Assembly: GCA_028673005.1 (NCBI GenBank)
Contig: CM054116.1
Span: 148,425,173 to 148,489,172, forward strand
DNA length: 64,000 nucleotides
Source of the DNA: Tanypteryx hageni
Taxonomy: Eukaryota > Arthropoda > Insecta > Odonata > Petaluridae
Direction: 5' to 3'
A program made the position numbers and the translations under genes. Each line of letters starts with the position of its first letter. Position 1 is the first letter of the stretch. Shown piece by piece: positions 32,386 through 44,601 of this stretch. The notes beneath the pieces were generated by a model, which saw only the letters and a list, made by a program, of their open reading frames with translations, did no database searches and was not told the origin of the DNA.

Positions 32386-32822
32386 CAGGGCCGGATTATG
32401 ACATAGGCACTGTGCCTAGGGCCTACAAGAAAAAGGAGCCTATGAAAAGTTTAAACAAAAATATATGTTAACATTAACGAGTTTTTTTCATAGGTCTACA
32501 ATTGGGCAAAAGAAATTATCATCTCTTTACTTTCAGTAAAATACAAGTAACTGTGCAAATTAAATACTGATGAAATTATTTCAAAATTTGCTATAAAATT
32601 TTTTACCAAACCATTGATGTAAATACAATATTAATAATGTAATTTTTTCAACAAGGTAAATCTTATTTCTAGACTAAATTTTCTTGAGAAATTGATAATA
32701 ATTCTTCCCCATATATTTCCCCAATTAAACATCATCCTGTATATATGTATATACACATATAATAGTTAAAAAGGCCCATGACACACAGTGCCTAGGGCCT
32801 ATGTAACACAATCCAGCCCTGG
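32386..32822. mobile_element. MITE with perfect 8-bp TSD
   Basis: Starts CAGGGCCGGATTATGACATAGGC and ends CCTATG...AATCCAGCCCTGG. GTATCCCT occurs directly before (32378-32385) and after (32823-32830). GCACTGTGCCTAGGGCC and its inverse are subterminal. The same family forms the split MITE at 14005-14159/21541-21638. Its left TSD overlaps the right TSD of the hAT next to it by one base. Confidence 0.85.
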
Positions 32823-33034
32823 GTATCCCTCACCATGTGGGCAGTGATTGGGTGGGTAAATGTCGAAAAAGGAAACAGTGGACCGCATACGACAATTCTG
32901 TTAATGATTGGATGCTTCATTATAGAGTTTTCCTTAAACCTACTTTAAATGGCTAATTGTGTTACTATAACTCTCCGAAAAGTTATAAATAAAAAAATAT
33001 TAATAATGACTAGGAATGAACAATACTTTTTTGT

Positions 33035-33440
33035 TACTATCGCTTTAAAGACCTACAATTTCCGAGCTGCTAGATTTGCAACAACGGCACTATGAGTGAC
33101 AAGAAATGGAACTACGTGGAGTTTGCTCTGCTTCAAGCTCCGTATCTCCGCTGGCATGGAGAGGGTGATATGGTTCCGGGCCGGGCATCATGGGCACCCA
33201 ACACAACTTTAATCTCCATCTAATGCAACAACAATTATGTTTCCATAGCACCTTTTTCAGGTTTTAATCTCTATGCAATTTGCACACTAGCTTTTTGAAA
33301 TTCATATCGCATACTATAGACTCCATCAGCTGTTTCTATAGCAACCTTCACATAGTTCCATTTCTCGTCACTCATGGTGCTGTTGTTTCAGATCTCGTCT
33401 CTCGGAAATTGCTGGTTCTTAATGCAATAGTACCCCTTTT
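33035..33440. repeat. Inverted-repeat element with mirrored ATG-starting arms
   Basis: The left arm (about 33035-33120) and right arm (about 33350-33440) are inverted complements over some 85 bp, including the segment that reads ATGAGTGACAAGAAATGGAA on the plus strand and ATGAGTGACGAGAAATGGAA on the minus strand. Both arms therefore encode a short MSDxKWNYV start reading inward. The ends resemble GGTACTATTGCATTAAGAACC. It is a foldback or MITE-like element of unknown superfamily. Confidence 0.6.
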
Positions 33441-33449
33441 TCAGGGAAA

Positions 33450-35403
33450 GCTTACCTATTAAACTAATTTATATTTATTTATGTAACAATGATCCATAAA
33501 CCATGTATTAATGCATTAGCCAAGAATTAAACAAAGGATATCTACAACACAAATTCTGCCAATAAGAACAACATAACAACAACAACAGAGTCAATACAAT
33601 ACATACATGTTGGAATAATTAAAATGCAAATCTTTGAAAATTATCAGATAAGTGAGTGACTGGAGTGCGGTGCACCAAAAGTTTTCTAAGAGTAGGGTTG
33701 CCAGATTTCAGTTTTAAACTATGGGACAGATACAGGACAGGTTAAAAAATAGAAAAAGAAGTCTGGACGAGGTTGTGAGAACTATAAAAGGTGTATATTT
33801 TTCATTTTAGCTATTTATAAAAAGAACTAAGCACAATAAAAAGATTTTAATATGCATATACTGTAAACTTTTAACCCTTTATTAGCCCGATTTATTTATT
33901 ATTATTTAATGATTGTAAATATTATTTAAAGTTATTATAAGCCTATACTATTCCATTTATAATAGAAGAAAATTAGAACAACTTTTACTTTATTTTTAAT
34001 CAATAGTGTTTGTCAGTGGGACTTACAAGTCCCGACAGGCTCCTATCTTATATATATTCTCAGATCTTACAGAGGATATACGATTTAGGAGTATACTAAT
34101 TCACAGCCTAAATTACAATAGGTATAGGTCTGAAATTTTCAGGGGTTGGAGAAGTCAAAATACCATTTTGGAAGAGAAAGATAAAAAATAATTGGTTTAG
34201 CTTAGGAATCCTGGGGCCGTTGACGATGCGACTTTCCATCTTCTTTTGTTTTACCAGCAAGCAACATGGACGCGACCATAGACCTATAATAATAATATAT
34301 TTATGATCTAGGGACGCGACCAAAGACTATTACCCCTATGGGAAGACCGGAAACTAAATGTTATAAAACGATTCCCAGGTTTTCCACGGAGGACGATGAA
34401 GAAAGATGGGCGAACGGGAAAATTTGGAACTAGGTGTTCACGATGGCTATCGTGACGACATCACAGGATGTCTCTCACCCCCTTCCCCTACCGTTTTAAT
34501 ACGATAATCGTAGCAAATATAAATTGGACGGACAGAAGAAATGGGCTTAAATGAAAGAATTGCATATAAGAAATCAAATTTATTACCGTATATCATGCAT
34601 TGCGAGTGTACAAAGTCATTATCAAAGTACATAACAGTGAGGTATTTGTACATAAATATTATACAATAAAGATATAGAAATGAATTATTATAACCAACTT
34701 TTATAACGTTATTTTCTTTTATGAATGAAAATGTATTTAAAGGAAATTCACGTGAATGACGAAAAACGTCAAACTTTCACGTCGAGAATGAATTTGTGGA
34801 TCAAGCAAAAATTCATGGTAAAGTGATTTCTTCTGCCCTGTTCTCTTTCTGTTCCACCTGTAGAAAGAATGAAAATGAATTTCTAAGAATTTCAATCATT
34901 AAACCTGCTAAACCCAATGAAATTGATGCAATGGGCATGCTTCAAATGTTGCAATAAACGTAAAATAAGGCAAATGCGCTTACGACCCCTTGCGATTCAT
35001 AAACAGTTTTTATATGAAGATCACATTACCATTTGTATAATTAAACGCATCACATTGCACTATAAAATATTCACTTTGTTTATTTATAATTTATTCTAAG
35101 CACAGTTGTATTTGCTGACGTTTAGGTGTTCTTAGCAGTCACAGTTAGGCCATTTAAGATCTATATTCATCAAGTAACAAGGAAAACTTTTGATATGGAA
35201 ATTTAAATTTCTAGATCGAAGAACATATACTTCTAAATATTTTTTGAAACAAAGATAAAAGAATTATCTTCACGTCTAGGAATACAAGAAAATGCATAAT
35301 GAGAAACAAGAAATGATCAAGTTAACAATTTCTGTAAATAATTCAAAATATTTCAAATTAAAACATAATGAGACGTCGCATTCCCTGACGTCTACGTTGC
35401 AGT
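33450..35403. other. Gene-less stretch
   Basis: No supported gene. AGTAGGGTTGCCAGATTTCAG near 33690 resembles hAT-type terminal sequence but has no partner. The rest is AT-rich. Confidence 0.4.
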
Positions 35404-36313
35404 TTAACACATTCAATGCGGTTTAAATTTTAATAAAATTGTCAGATGACTGTAACATTTTCTGCAATGTTTTGTCTCTTTAGCGCTTAATTTTTAGAGA
35501 TATAAAAAACGTATTACAATATTGTTGTAAAAAACCGTTAAAAATGCCATGGCTTACATGTACGCCATCCGCATGTGGCAAAGAAAAGTGTTATGCAACC
35601 AGCAATACACATAGCGTGAAATTTTAGGTGAGATATATTTTCATGAAAATGATATTATTAATATTTTACATTTTGTTAGAATAATACATATTAATTACAT
35701 TTATGTAGGTAATGTTATCTAAACATATATAAATAAACAATATAAATAATAGTGAAAAGTTAATTTTTTAAAACAAATTGTATAAAATTGAGATCTTAAT
35801 AGATTTTCCGAAAGTGTTTGTATAAGATGTTTGCTTTATCATCTCGATTTTGTAATAAGGAAAAAAGACTAATATAAGTGCATCATCAGAGATTGGGTTT
35901 TATCAATTCGCGATAAATGCTCTAAACGGCAAAATGAATGTTGGACTAAATCGGGAACAATTAAAAGAATATAATTCACATCAAAATGAAAATTTATTTC
36001 AAAACAAATATTATAGTTGCATTAAAATGATTTTTATAATGCGCTAGAAATGAACACTTTTATTGAACAGATATTGGGATAAAACAAACATAACAAATCA
36101 AAATTATATTTTATTTCACTAAGTAAAAATTAGTACTCACATAAAAATGAATTTTTAAAATGCATTAAAAATTATTAATTCAAGAACAAATTGACGTGAC
36201 GGACAGAAAGCTTAAATATCATATAAAAATGCTATTTCATTTTATAAAACAAAATAATTCCTTATACAAAATGAATTTAAATAATGCCATGAAAATTACA
36301 TTTACCTACACCT

Positions 36314-38440
36314 CTACTGTTCCAATTTTTTATGGTATTCTTGAAAACATGGCCTCAGACAGAGACCTGGCTCACCCTCACAGGCAGGGCAAACAAATAT
36401 AACTAATTTTCTTTCTCCCCTTTGGTAGCAAAATCTGCACCGTTTTTGCTTCCTATGTTTCCCGCCGAGTTCCGTCAGCTCCGGGAAATGAGTCATGGAA
36501 GGCAAGTTCAAAATCCGGTGTGAGTCAATCGATAAAAGCGACTTGATCACTTCCAATCTAAAATCGTATAGGTTCTTTTTATCTCCGCTGTATTTGTTGT
36601 ACAGAAGGAAGCTATTTACAAGCATTACTTGAAAAATATGAATGGCCAACTTTTTGTACCACTTTAACGACTTTCTCTCACAGGGGTAGTAAGCCATTAG
36701 TTGATCGGCATGATCAATCCCCCCCATGAATTTGTTATATTGCGCGACGGACTCAGGCTTTTCCTTGACCCCGCGTTTGCCACTGACTTCCACAAGCTTG
36801 CTCCCGAATTCGGAGGATATCATTATGACATCTCTCTTGTCTTTCCATTTTAAAATGCAGATGCCGTCATCTGTCCATCTCTCGATGATTTCTCCCCTTT
36901 TCAACTTTTTTGCAATCAAATCCTTCGGGTTTTCCCGTCTGTTTGCCCTCAAGGTCCCGGTGCAGTATGTCTTGCAAGACAAAAGGTCACGGGTCAGCCC
37001 TACAGAGCTGTAAAAATTGTCCATATAGACAGCATGGCCAACATCGTTCATTCCATCCAACAACTTATGTACTACTTTTTCTGAGTGCCCTTTTCCTCCT
37101 ACTTCTTTGTCCCCCGACCCCGTGTACACAAGTAGTCGCAAAACCAAACCCGATGGCTCGGTAAGCATATAAAGTTTAATGCCGTATTTATGGCGTTTTC
37201 CTTTTATGTATTGCCTAAATATTAGGCGTCCTCTCCACAGTACAATAGATTCATCTATGCTGAGTTCCTTCGCAGGAGATTCAATGTCCATCATTGTTTT
37301 TTGAAAAATATCAATTAGAGGCCTAATCTTATAAAGTCTATCCTCTGGTCTGGCATCATTTTCGTTGGGGTTTTCTGCAAAATGCAGTGCCTGTAAAATT
37401 CCTAAAAATCTATCCCGACTCATCGTCTCACGAAATACCTGCAAATTAAATAATTTGGTGGTTTTCCAATAATCCGCAATTCTTGTGATACGGATGGTGC
37501 CCATATGGAAAAGAAGCCCTAACCATTTTGAGAATTCTTCCATACTCAAGTTTTTCCAGGCCGTTATCCGTGCTTTAGGGGAAGGGTTGTTTAAAAATAT
37601 GCTGATGGCATTTTTCTCTGTTTCTTTTAAAATAAGTTCGTAAAAGGCAGCATTGGCAAGAAGGTCAAAATAAGCTCTAGGGGTCTGTTCAGAGGGAATT
37701 ACTTCTAAACCTGGGTTCCCAGAAAAGGCAATTTTGGGTATGGAAGGGGGTGGTTCAGCACGCCAACTAACGGGAAACTCGAGGGTACGAAAATTTGGAG
37801 CAGATATACTCGGTGACACAGAGGGTGGTGGTAGTGGGACCTCAGAAACACTTGGAGGAGATGCGGCCGTCAGGAGGTTTGGCGACAAAGAGGGTGTTGG
37901 AGGGGGTGGGTCCTCAGGTACAGCCATAAAACCTTCGGCGAATGGTGACACGGGCCTCTCTTCCTCTTCGGAAGCCGTCTCTTCCTCCGAGTCGTAACAC
38001 CAATCTTCGTCATCACCGGCCGACTCCTCATCCGACGTGAGAGCTTTTAGCATTTCAAATATTTCCTCATCTGGAATGCTCGTCACATGTCTTTTCCCTG
38101 CACTGCTTGTTTTTCCCACTTTTACAGGAGGAGTATCTAAAGGAATTTAAAATAATTAGCATTGACGAAAATCAATATCAACGGAAATAAATACCCTATT
38201 GTGATTTACATCAATCTGAACTCACCAAGTTGAGTAGATGTCCCAGGGGCTTCATCGTCATGTTGTGGTGGTCTCCGTCCACTTTTCCGTGTTCTAGTAA
38301 CATCTACAAAAAATATCAATTAATTTAAAAAAAAATAGGAAAAAAATGTTTATAAAGATAAAAAGAACGAAATTATTCTCACTTGAAGCGCTGGAAGTGC
38401 TAGGTGCATTTTCTTCCCGACCTTCTGGTTCGCTGTCCAT
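36314..38440 (-). CDS. piggyBac transposase, three exons, about 652 aa
   Basis: Exon 1 is 38440-38383 (starts MDSEPEGREE; donor GTGAG), exon 2 is 38303-38226 (acceptor TTTGTAG, donor GTGAG), and exon 3 is 38136-36314 (acceptor CCTTTAG). Both introns are phase 1 and the total is 653 codons including stop, so the splice model is self-consistent; without splicing a 601-aa frame starts at 38119. The N-terminus is acidic and Pro-rich (about residues 1-170). Catalytic Asps are visible in LSIDESIVLW (about D340), VYMDNFYSS (about D418) and GGIDHADQ (about D520). The C-terminal zinc domain has CRFC, CPAC and CLRPCF. It should perform TTAA-specific cut-and-paste transposition in the nucleus. It is PGBD4-like in pattern. 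No stop or frameshift was found. Confidence 0.9.
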
Positions 38441-39228
38441 GTCCAATAATATAATTAAAATATCCTGTGGTACACGCTAAAAAAAGCCATTTATTTTTAA
38501 TCTAAAGATAATCACCTAAAGAAATATAAATTCACAAACATTTCTACAGGTTTATTGAAAAAAACTAAGGATGTACATAAATAAACGAATTATTATTTAT
38601 GAATTGAAAACCAGGCATTCATATTATTTTAGAACTTCGAAATTTAAATATCCAAATGAATGACTTACTGGAAAAAATTATTTTCTTAAATTTTTTAATC
38701 TCTTAGATGAGACAAATAATATGTTAGAAAGTGAAGAAATACTCGGTAAAACAATAAAAAATTTCGGATATCTTTAAAGTGTAGGAGAGAAAACGCTTGA
38801 AAAACACATTTGAATATCATAGAACATAAAATACGTAAGTTGAGGATTACGAAAAAAATTAGTATTTATGAAAATACGATAATATTTACTTACTGAAAAT
38901 ATCACAGTTGGAGGTAAACGTAATAAAAACTTGATAAAAACTGTCACTCAAGACGTCTAGGATGCGATCCAATGTTATCCAAAGAAAAATGGAAAGCAAG
39001 AACGCTAAATCACCAAAAAAATCGAAAGGTGCCAAACTACAAACGAACTGCACTATTAGAAAGCTAAGTCGCTACTGAGATGCGGAGTAAAAGAACGGGA
39101 CCTCTCCACCCAAGCGCTACGTCACAATAGCCCGTTGAAGGAGACAGAACCGATGGCTTACATGTACGCCACCCGTCAACGGCGACCGCCGGCCATGGCG
39201 TACATATACGCCATCCGCATTGAATGTG
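38441..39228 (-). other. Upstream non-coding part of the piggyBac element
   Basis: Should contain the transposase promoter. AT-rich up to 38960, then GC-richer near the terminal repeat, where two subterminal ATGGC-TACATxTACGCCA motifs sit (39152 and 39193). Confidence 0.5.
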
Positions 39229-39590
39229 TTAACTTTCCAAGAATTCACTATAATCTTCGAATAACCACGAAATGTTTTAAATAGAAATTTCAATTACTCA
39301 ATCTAAAATTACGGCTTATTTTGTGAACAACTGACACGTACTCTATTCACGCCCAGGACAATGGATGGCACAGCTAGGTGAAGCAAGCGAGGCTTAACAC
39401 AAAAATGAGAAGCAGTTCTCGAAATGCTTCTCGTGCACACAAAAACGAGAGAATTTTCCCTCCTTCCTTCCTAGGAGAATTACCCAGTGCATGTATCTGT
39501 TAAGAAAATATAAAAGCATTCTCACAAAACATTCACATACATCATAGAATGTTTTTCAGACAATTTTAGAATATATGCTTAAGACTTACC

Positions 39591-39683
39591 TGGCTCTGTT
39601 CCTTGGAGAGCTGAACAATTGCACTCCGTCGCGTCTCCTAAACAGCAATCTGCCACTGCACATTTCTCACGTGATGAAGGCAT
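39591..39683 (-). CDS. Candidate first coding exon of an unknown host gene
   Basis: A minus-strand ATG at 39683 opens 31 codons (MPSSREKCAVADCCLGDATE, Cys-rich, then CNCSALQGQSQ) ending at CAG followed by a consensus splice donor GTAAGTC, phase 0. Upstream (39700-39860) is CpG-containing and GC-richer than the surroundings, as expected near a promoter. The piggyBac would then lie in the first intron. I do not recognise the product and no second exon was identified, so this remains a candidate. Confidence 0.35.
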
Positions 39684-39929
39684 ATCTATTATATATCTAC
39701 TTGACAAAATCACAGTAACTTAGTCAATGAGCAATGGCGGATTTCTATCAAGCAAAATGGCCGCTTTTCCGGTGTGATAATCGATACAAGGAACGTGTGG
39801 CGCTGTCGCGCTGTGACAGAGAGAGAGAGCTGGCTGCGACTGCAGCGCAGTTGGTGACCCCGTATCATCATAGCGAACTACGCGTAAAATTTCGGTACCT
39901 ATTCTCCCATAAGAGTTTCATACCCCGAC

Positions 39930-40160
39930 GCGACGCACCCAATCTCCAATGCATAACTACATCGTACTCTGCCCCCAACGGGTTGGGTAGGTTGGTTAAA
40001 GTGTTTTGGTTAAAAAAAAATTCAACGAACAATTTATTTAAACATCGCGACGCACCCAATCTCCAAAAAGTAGCAATATCCTACTCTGCCCCACCGTGTT
40101 GGGTTGGGTGGTTAAGGTGTTTTCGTTAAAAAAAATTTCAACGAACAATATACTTAAACA
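39930..40160 (+). repeat. 117-bp tandem duplication
   Basis: GCGACGCACCCAATCTCCAA starts at 39930 and again at 40047. Both units continue through CTACTCTGCCCC, GGGTTGGGT, a (T/G)GTTAAAAAAA tract and TTCAACGAACAAT. Two copies diverged by several bases. Confidence 0.8.
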
Positions 40161-40522
40161 TGTAATGCACCAAGAAAATTAACATATTTCATATTATTAT
40201 GACTTTACATTTCCTTCTGCTGATACTTGACCCTCACCTCCTTAATACTCTGCATCGTGGAAGGATTTACAACCCATTTTGTTCATTTAAGACAGGGGTC
40301 CCAAACTACGTCCCGCGCAGTGATTTGATCCGGCCCGCCTTATCAGCGAGAGTATTCATTGGATATAATTTATGATGTCTAAATGACATTTTCCGAGTGC
40401 TTGGGTGAAATATACTTTTAATATAAGCGAATTACATATTAGGTATAGAATCGAAAAAAAAATCTCCAAACTTGCTCTGAGATTTTCACACGGCTCGTTC
40501 AGTTCAATCATGAGATTCCAAT

Positions 40523-41257
40523 ATGGCGTCATGTGCAGTCGCGTATTGCTGTAGCTCCTGTAGTAATGACTTTAAACATTATGATAAGTTCACACTTTGT
40601 GGTTTTTGTACCCGACCTTTTCACATTGAATGTATAGGAATTAACGAGACAACATTTAAAGTTCTAAATGAGTCTTCCTCCATCTTCTGGGCTTGTGTCA
40701 TCGACAAGACGTCGGCCATTACGAAGAAAACGACTGCCTGTTTTCCCGAGAGGAAGGAAATTTCAACGAGTCTACCTGCAGCAGAGAATAAAATATTGTC
40801 TCCTGCAACCACGGATGACTGCTCGATTTATGAAACCAAGATTGTACATCCTAAGCTCATTCCTTCAGTGAAACCATCCGTTCGTGAACATGTGGCTACG
40901 AACCCATCTGATATGTCTCATCAGGTTAACGTCTCTTACTGTGAGGCAGTGAATAAATCGAACAAGGTGAACTTAAGTGATGATAATATAGAAATCAATC
41001 CCAATTTACCGGCAGTCAATGACGATGATGATGTACCTTTCAAACTTGTGAATAAGCGCCATAAGCGTAAAGTGATTGTTGGCACCGGAGTGAATTCTAG
41101 TGTATCCTCTCTTCAAAGTGCCACAAGGCAAGTGCCCCTTCATGTTTGGAGACTTGCACTTAATACTACGGAGAGTGAGGTGCTGAAATATGTGAAGAAT
41201 AACATAGGCTGTGAGGCAGTGGTGCATAAACTTAACGCGAAAGGTGATTACTCATAA
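40523..41257 (+). CDS. LINE ORF1 protein with N-terminal PHD-type zinc finger
   Basis: A 244-codon frame. Residues about 8-60 form a PHD-like finger: CCSSCSNDF, CGFCTRPFHIECIG and a final FWAC; the last Cys pair looks incomplete (CVID). The middle is Ser/Asn-rich and low in order. Near residue 190 PLHVWRLALNTTESEVLKYV looks like the RNA-binding (RRM/RBD-like) start seen in ORF1 proteins. The frame stops at 41257. The original ORF1 seems to continue in another frame to 41725, ending in a V-x-DA-x-PV repeat (for example VRDALPVCDAVPV at about 41450), so one frameshift has shortened it. ORF1p would coat the LINE RNA. Confidence 0.75.
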   Translation: MASCAVAYCCSSCSNDFKHYDKFTLCGFCTRPFHIECIGINETTFKVLNESSSIFWACVIDKTSAITKKTTACFPERKEISTSLPAAENKILSPATTDDCSIYETKIVHPKLIPSVKPSVREHVATNPSDMSHQVNVSYCEAVNKSNKVNLSDDNIEINPNLPAVNDDDDVPFKLVNKRHKRKVIVGTGVNSSVSSLQSATRQVPLHVWRLALNTTESEVLKYVKNNIGCEAVVHKLNAKGDYS

Positions 41258-41764
41258 TTTCGAGTATCGACAAACTCGGATTTCTCGGAGAAACTGTTTG
41301 ACCCGACTAATTGGCCTGCCGATGTTGCTATTAACAAGTTTTACTTAAGGAAAAATCATTTCAATCCTTCCCTCTCATTAACAGCCTCCAATAATAAAAT
41401 TGAAAATCGTTCCTCTAGAATGGTTAGTAATAGCACGGTCCACGATGCTCTTTTGGTCCGCGATGCTCTTCCGGTCTGCGACGCAGTCCCGGTCCATGTT
41501 GCCGTTCCCGTCCAGGATGTCATTCCCGTCCAAGATGTCGTCCCGGTCATCATTCCCTCTCCGGAGCCTAATGCCATCTCGTTTCCTAACAGTGTCCCGG
41601 TTCCTAACGCCGTACCATTTCCTAATGCTCAAGTTCACGATGCTGTTCCTAACGATAGATCTAAACCCAACGATAGACCTGTTACTCGAGGTCAGAGTGG
41701 TATTGTTAGATCTAAAAAATTGTGACTAGGTACAAGTGAGGGTGCTCTCTCCAATTCTATATTA

Positions 41765-44601
41765 TTAAATTGGTTTTATATAAATACTCAGTGCTTGAGG
41801 AATAAGGGCCTTAACCTAGGCTTCTACTTCAGGAGCTTAATGTTGATGTCTTGATACTTTCTGAACATTGGTTAAGAGCAAATGAAATATCTGTGTTTCA
41901 TATTCATGGTTTTAATCTAATAACATTCTTTTGTCATCAGCAATTCAAGTGTTGAGGAGTGGCCATCTATAGCAAACCCTCTGTAAATATGAACTCAGTT
42001 TTAACAAGAGCATTGAAAAAAGTTTTGAATGCTCAGCAGCTTTAATCAATATTGATACCTATTCTTATGCTCTTTTGTCCATATATCGTTCTTCCAGCAG
42101 TAATACTAATGATTTTTTTACGTGCCTACATGATGCCATTATATTTATATCAATGAAAAATATCAACGGCATGATATTGATTGGTGACATCAATATTGAA
42201 TTATTGAATGAATCCTCTGAAAAGGCTGATCTCATAAATCTTCTATCCACTTTTGGACTAAAGGTAGTGAATGACAATCCTACCCAAATCTCACCCAAAA
42301 CTCAATCACTTATTGAATTTCTAATTTCTGATTTACCTCCTAATACCTTCACTTGTGAAACCATCTTTACAGGCTTCTCTGACCATCTGGGCCTAAAAAT
42401 AACCATTAAATTAAATCAAACTCTCTTTCAACCCAACCCCATGTACATATGTAAACGTATCTTTGATGACTATTCTACTAAAATATTTCTTCACCACCTC
42501 TCACATGAATCTTGGGATGGTGTTCATAACGCAAGTGATGTCGATTCTAAATTTAATGCTTTCATGCAAATATTTACTCTCTGCTTTAATGCAGCCTTTC
42601 CTGTCAGAAAAATCAAACAAAATGTAACAATGCTTAAAAGAAAGTTATACTCTCCTCATCTCATTATCAGGTCCCAATATGTTCGTGATTTATATTTTCA
42701 ATATAAATTTGTTGACTCAAAACTTCATGGCGCATACTTATATGCCCTAAAGGACTTTAGAATACACTTATTAGCCGAGAGAAAAGCTGCAAATGTTAAC
42801 TACATAAATAAATCCAAAAATATGATTAAAGCATCATGGAACATTATCAAACTAAATTCCAATGCTGCAATCAACAATCTAAGTCCTTCTTACATCGAAT
42901 TCAATGGGATATCAGTTTTTGACCCAATGGATATAGCTATGAATTTCAACAATCAATTTTGCAATATTAATACTAATGCAACATCTTCTCCTGAATATCC
43001 CTCCAGTAATACCAGCTCGGTTTTCACACCTTCTGTTTTTCTTCACCCCACTGATCCCTATGAAATAATAGGTATCATTAAATCTTTTGAAAATTCCTTT
43101 TCTTGTGTTATAGATGATATTCCTATGATTGCTGTTAAGGAAAGCTCTTCTATCATTGCACCTATCTTATCTGACATAATCAATCTATCCTTCAGCTTTG
43201 GCCAGTTCCCTACTAATTTAAAATTTTCTCATGTGTCTCCAATACTAAAGAAAGGTTCACCCTCTGACTCAGAGAACTATAGACCCATCTCTATTTTATC
43301 CGTATTTTCCAAAATATTTGAAAAATTATTTTTCAATCGCATACTGCTTTTCCTCAATTCCTTCATTTTGTTAACTCCTAATCAACATGGATTCAGGAAA
43401 GAGAAGTCTACATCTACTGCTGCCTTCAACCTTATCAACAGAATATACCAAGCTCTCAATAACAACAAGCATACTTTAGGTATATTTTATGACCTCAGTA
43501 AAGCTTTTGACAGAATTGACCACAAAATGCTTTCGGTGAAACTTTGCAACTTGGGCATCAGAGGCAAGCCCCAAAATTGGATTATTTCTTTTCTAAGTAA
43601 TTGTCATCAGATTGTGAAGTTTTCCCAAAGAGCTAGAAATGGCTCTACCACTGCCTTTTCTACACCTCTAAAAGTCAACATCGGTGTCCCCCAGGGAGCA
43701 ATTCTTGGACCCTTACTATTCATAATTTTCATGAATGACATTCCTAACAAATTTACAGAATGCTCTCCGACCTTGTATGCTGATGATACATCCTGCCTGG
43801 TAACCGCTGATAGTTTCCCACTTCTGACAGAGTTTGCTAGTAGATCAGTCAACCAAATGTTGCAATGGTGCAATCTAAACAATCTTGACATAAATATCAA
43901 TAAAACCTCTTACCTGCTATTTCACAAAAAAAACTATCCCACCCTGTAGCCCCCTTCTTAAAATGAGCAGTAAAAGCATCTCTAGAAACACGTCAACTAA
44001 TTTTCTTGGGCTACTTATTAATGAAGAGTTGGATTGGCTAGATCACATTAATGGAGTTGCTAAAAAAGTAGCCACTGGTGTTTTTATAAGAAAGTTGGCC
44101 CCAATACTTCCTATTGAAAGCTTACTATCTCTCTACTATGCTAAAGTGCATTCTTTGTTAAGCTATGGAATACTATTTTGGGGTAATTGCAGACTGGCTA
44201 GTAAAGTCTTTTCTTTACAGAAACAAGCTGTCAAAGCTTTATGTAGAGTGTCTTACCGCACACACGGTAAACCCTTGTTTTCATCTCTCAATATCTTAAC
44301 TTTACCATCCATTTACATTTTGAGCTGTGCAATTTTTGTTAGATCTAATCATCAACTTTTTCCCACAAATGCAGAATATCATAGCCATTTCACTTGTTCA
44401 TTATTTGACATTCATATTAATGATTACAATAATGTACTTTGTCAAAGAGGCCCTCACCATTCAGCCTCTGTAATTTATAACAAATTACCTGGGGACATAA
44501 AATCAGTTTCATCCCACAAATTGTACAAAAGTAATGTTAAGAAGTTCCTTCTGAAGAAAACTTATTATAATGTTTGTGAATACCTTGATGATTGTGTGTG
44601 A
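41765..44601 (+). pseudogene. LINE ORF2: endonuclease and reverse transcriptase, two or more frame breaks
   Basis: The endonuclease starts near 41765 (QCLRNKGLNL) and, after a break near 41850, keeps ILSEHWL (metal-binding Glu). From 42075 a 624-codon frame carries LIGDINIE, FSDHLGL and the full RT: VSPILKKGSPSDSENYRPIS, LGIFYDLSKAFDRIDHKML (catalytic Asp), VPQGAILGPLLFIIF and TLYADDTSCL (catalytic DD intact). A stop at 43947 and a frame change lead to the C-terminal domain (43963-44601) with NFLGLLINEELDWLDHI and LLSYGILFWGNC. Aside from these breaks all key residues are present. The protein would perform target-primed reverse transcription. Confidence 0.85.

Larger units (their letters stand above)
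35408..39228 (-). mobile_element. piggyBac element, apparently intact
   Basis: Flanked by TTAA on both sides (35404-35407 and 39229-39232), with perfect 14-bp terminal inverted repeats CACATTCAATGCGG. Subterminal motifs of the form ATGGC(T/G)TACATGTACGCCA occur at 35549, 39152 and 39193. A three-exon transposase lies on the minus strand, with about 800 bp of AT-rich non-coding DNA on each side. Perfect ends and an open gene suggest recent activity. Confidence 0.92.

Noticed and set aside
34108..34653. Minus-strand small frames at 34108-34323 and 34447-34653
   Set aside because: Short, no domain, no splice or promoter support.
36726..37997. Plus-strand frames opposite the intact piggyBac transposase
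   Set aside because: Antisense shadows of a conserved coding exon.
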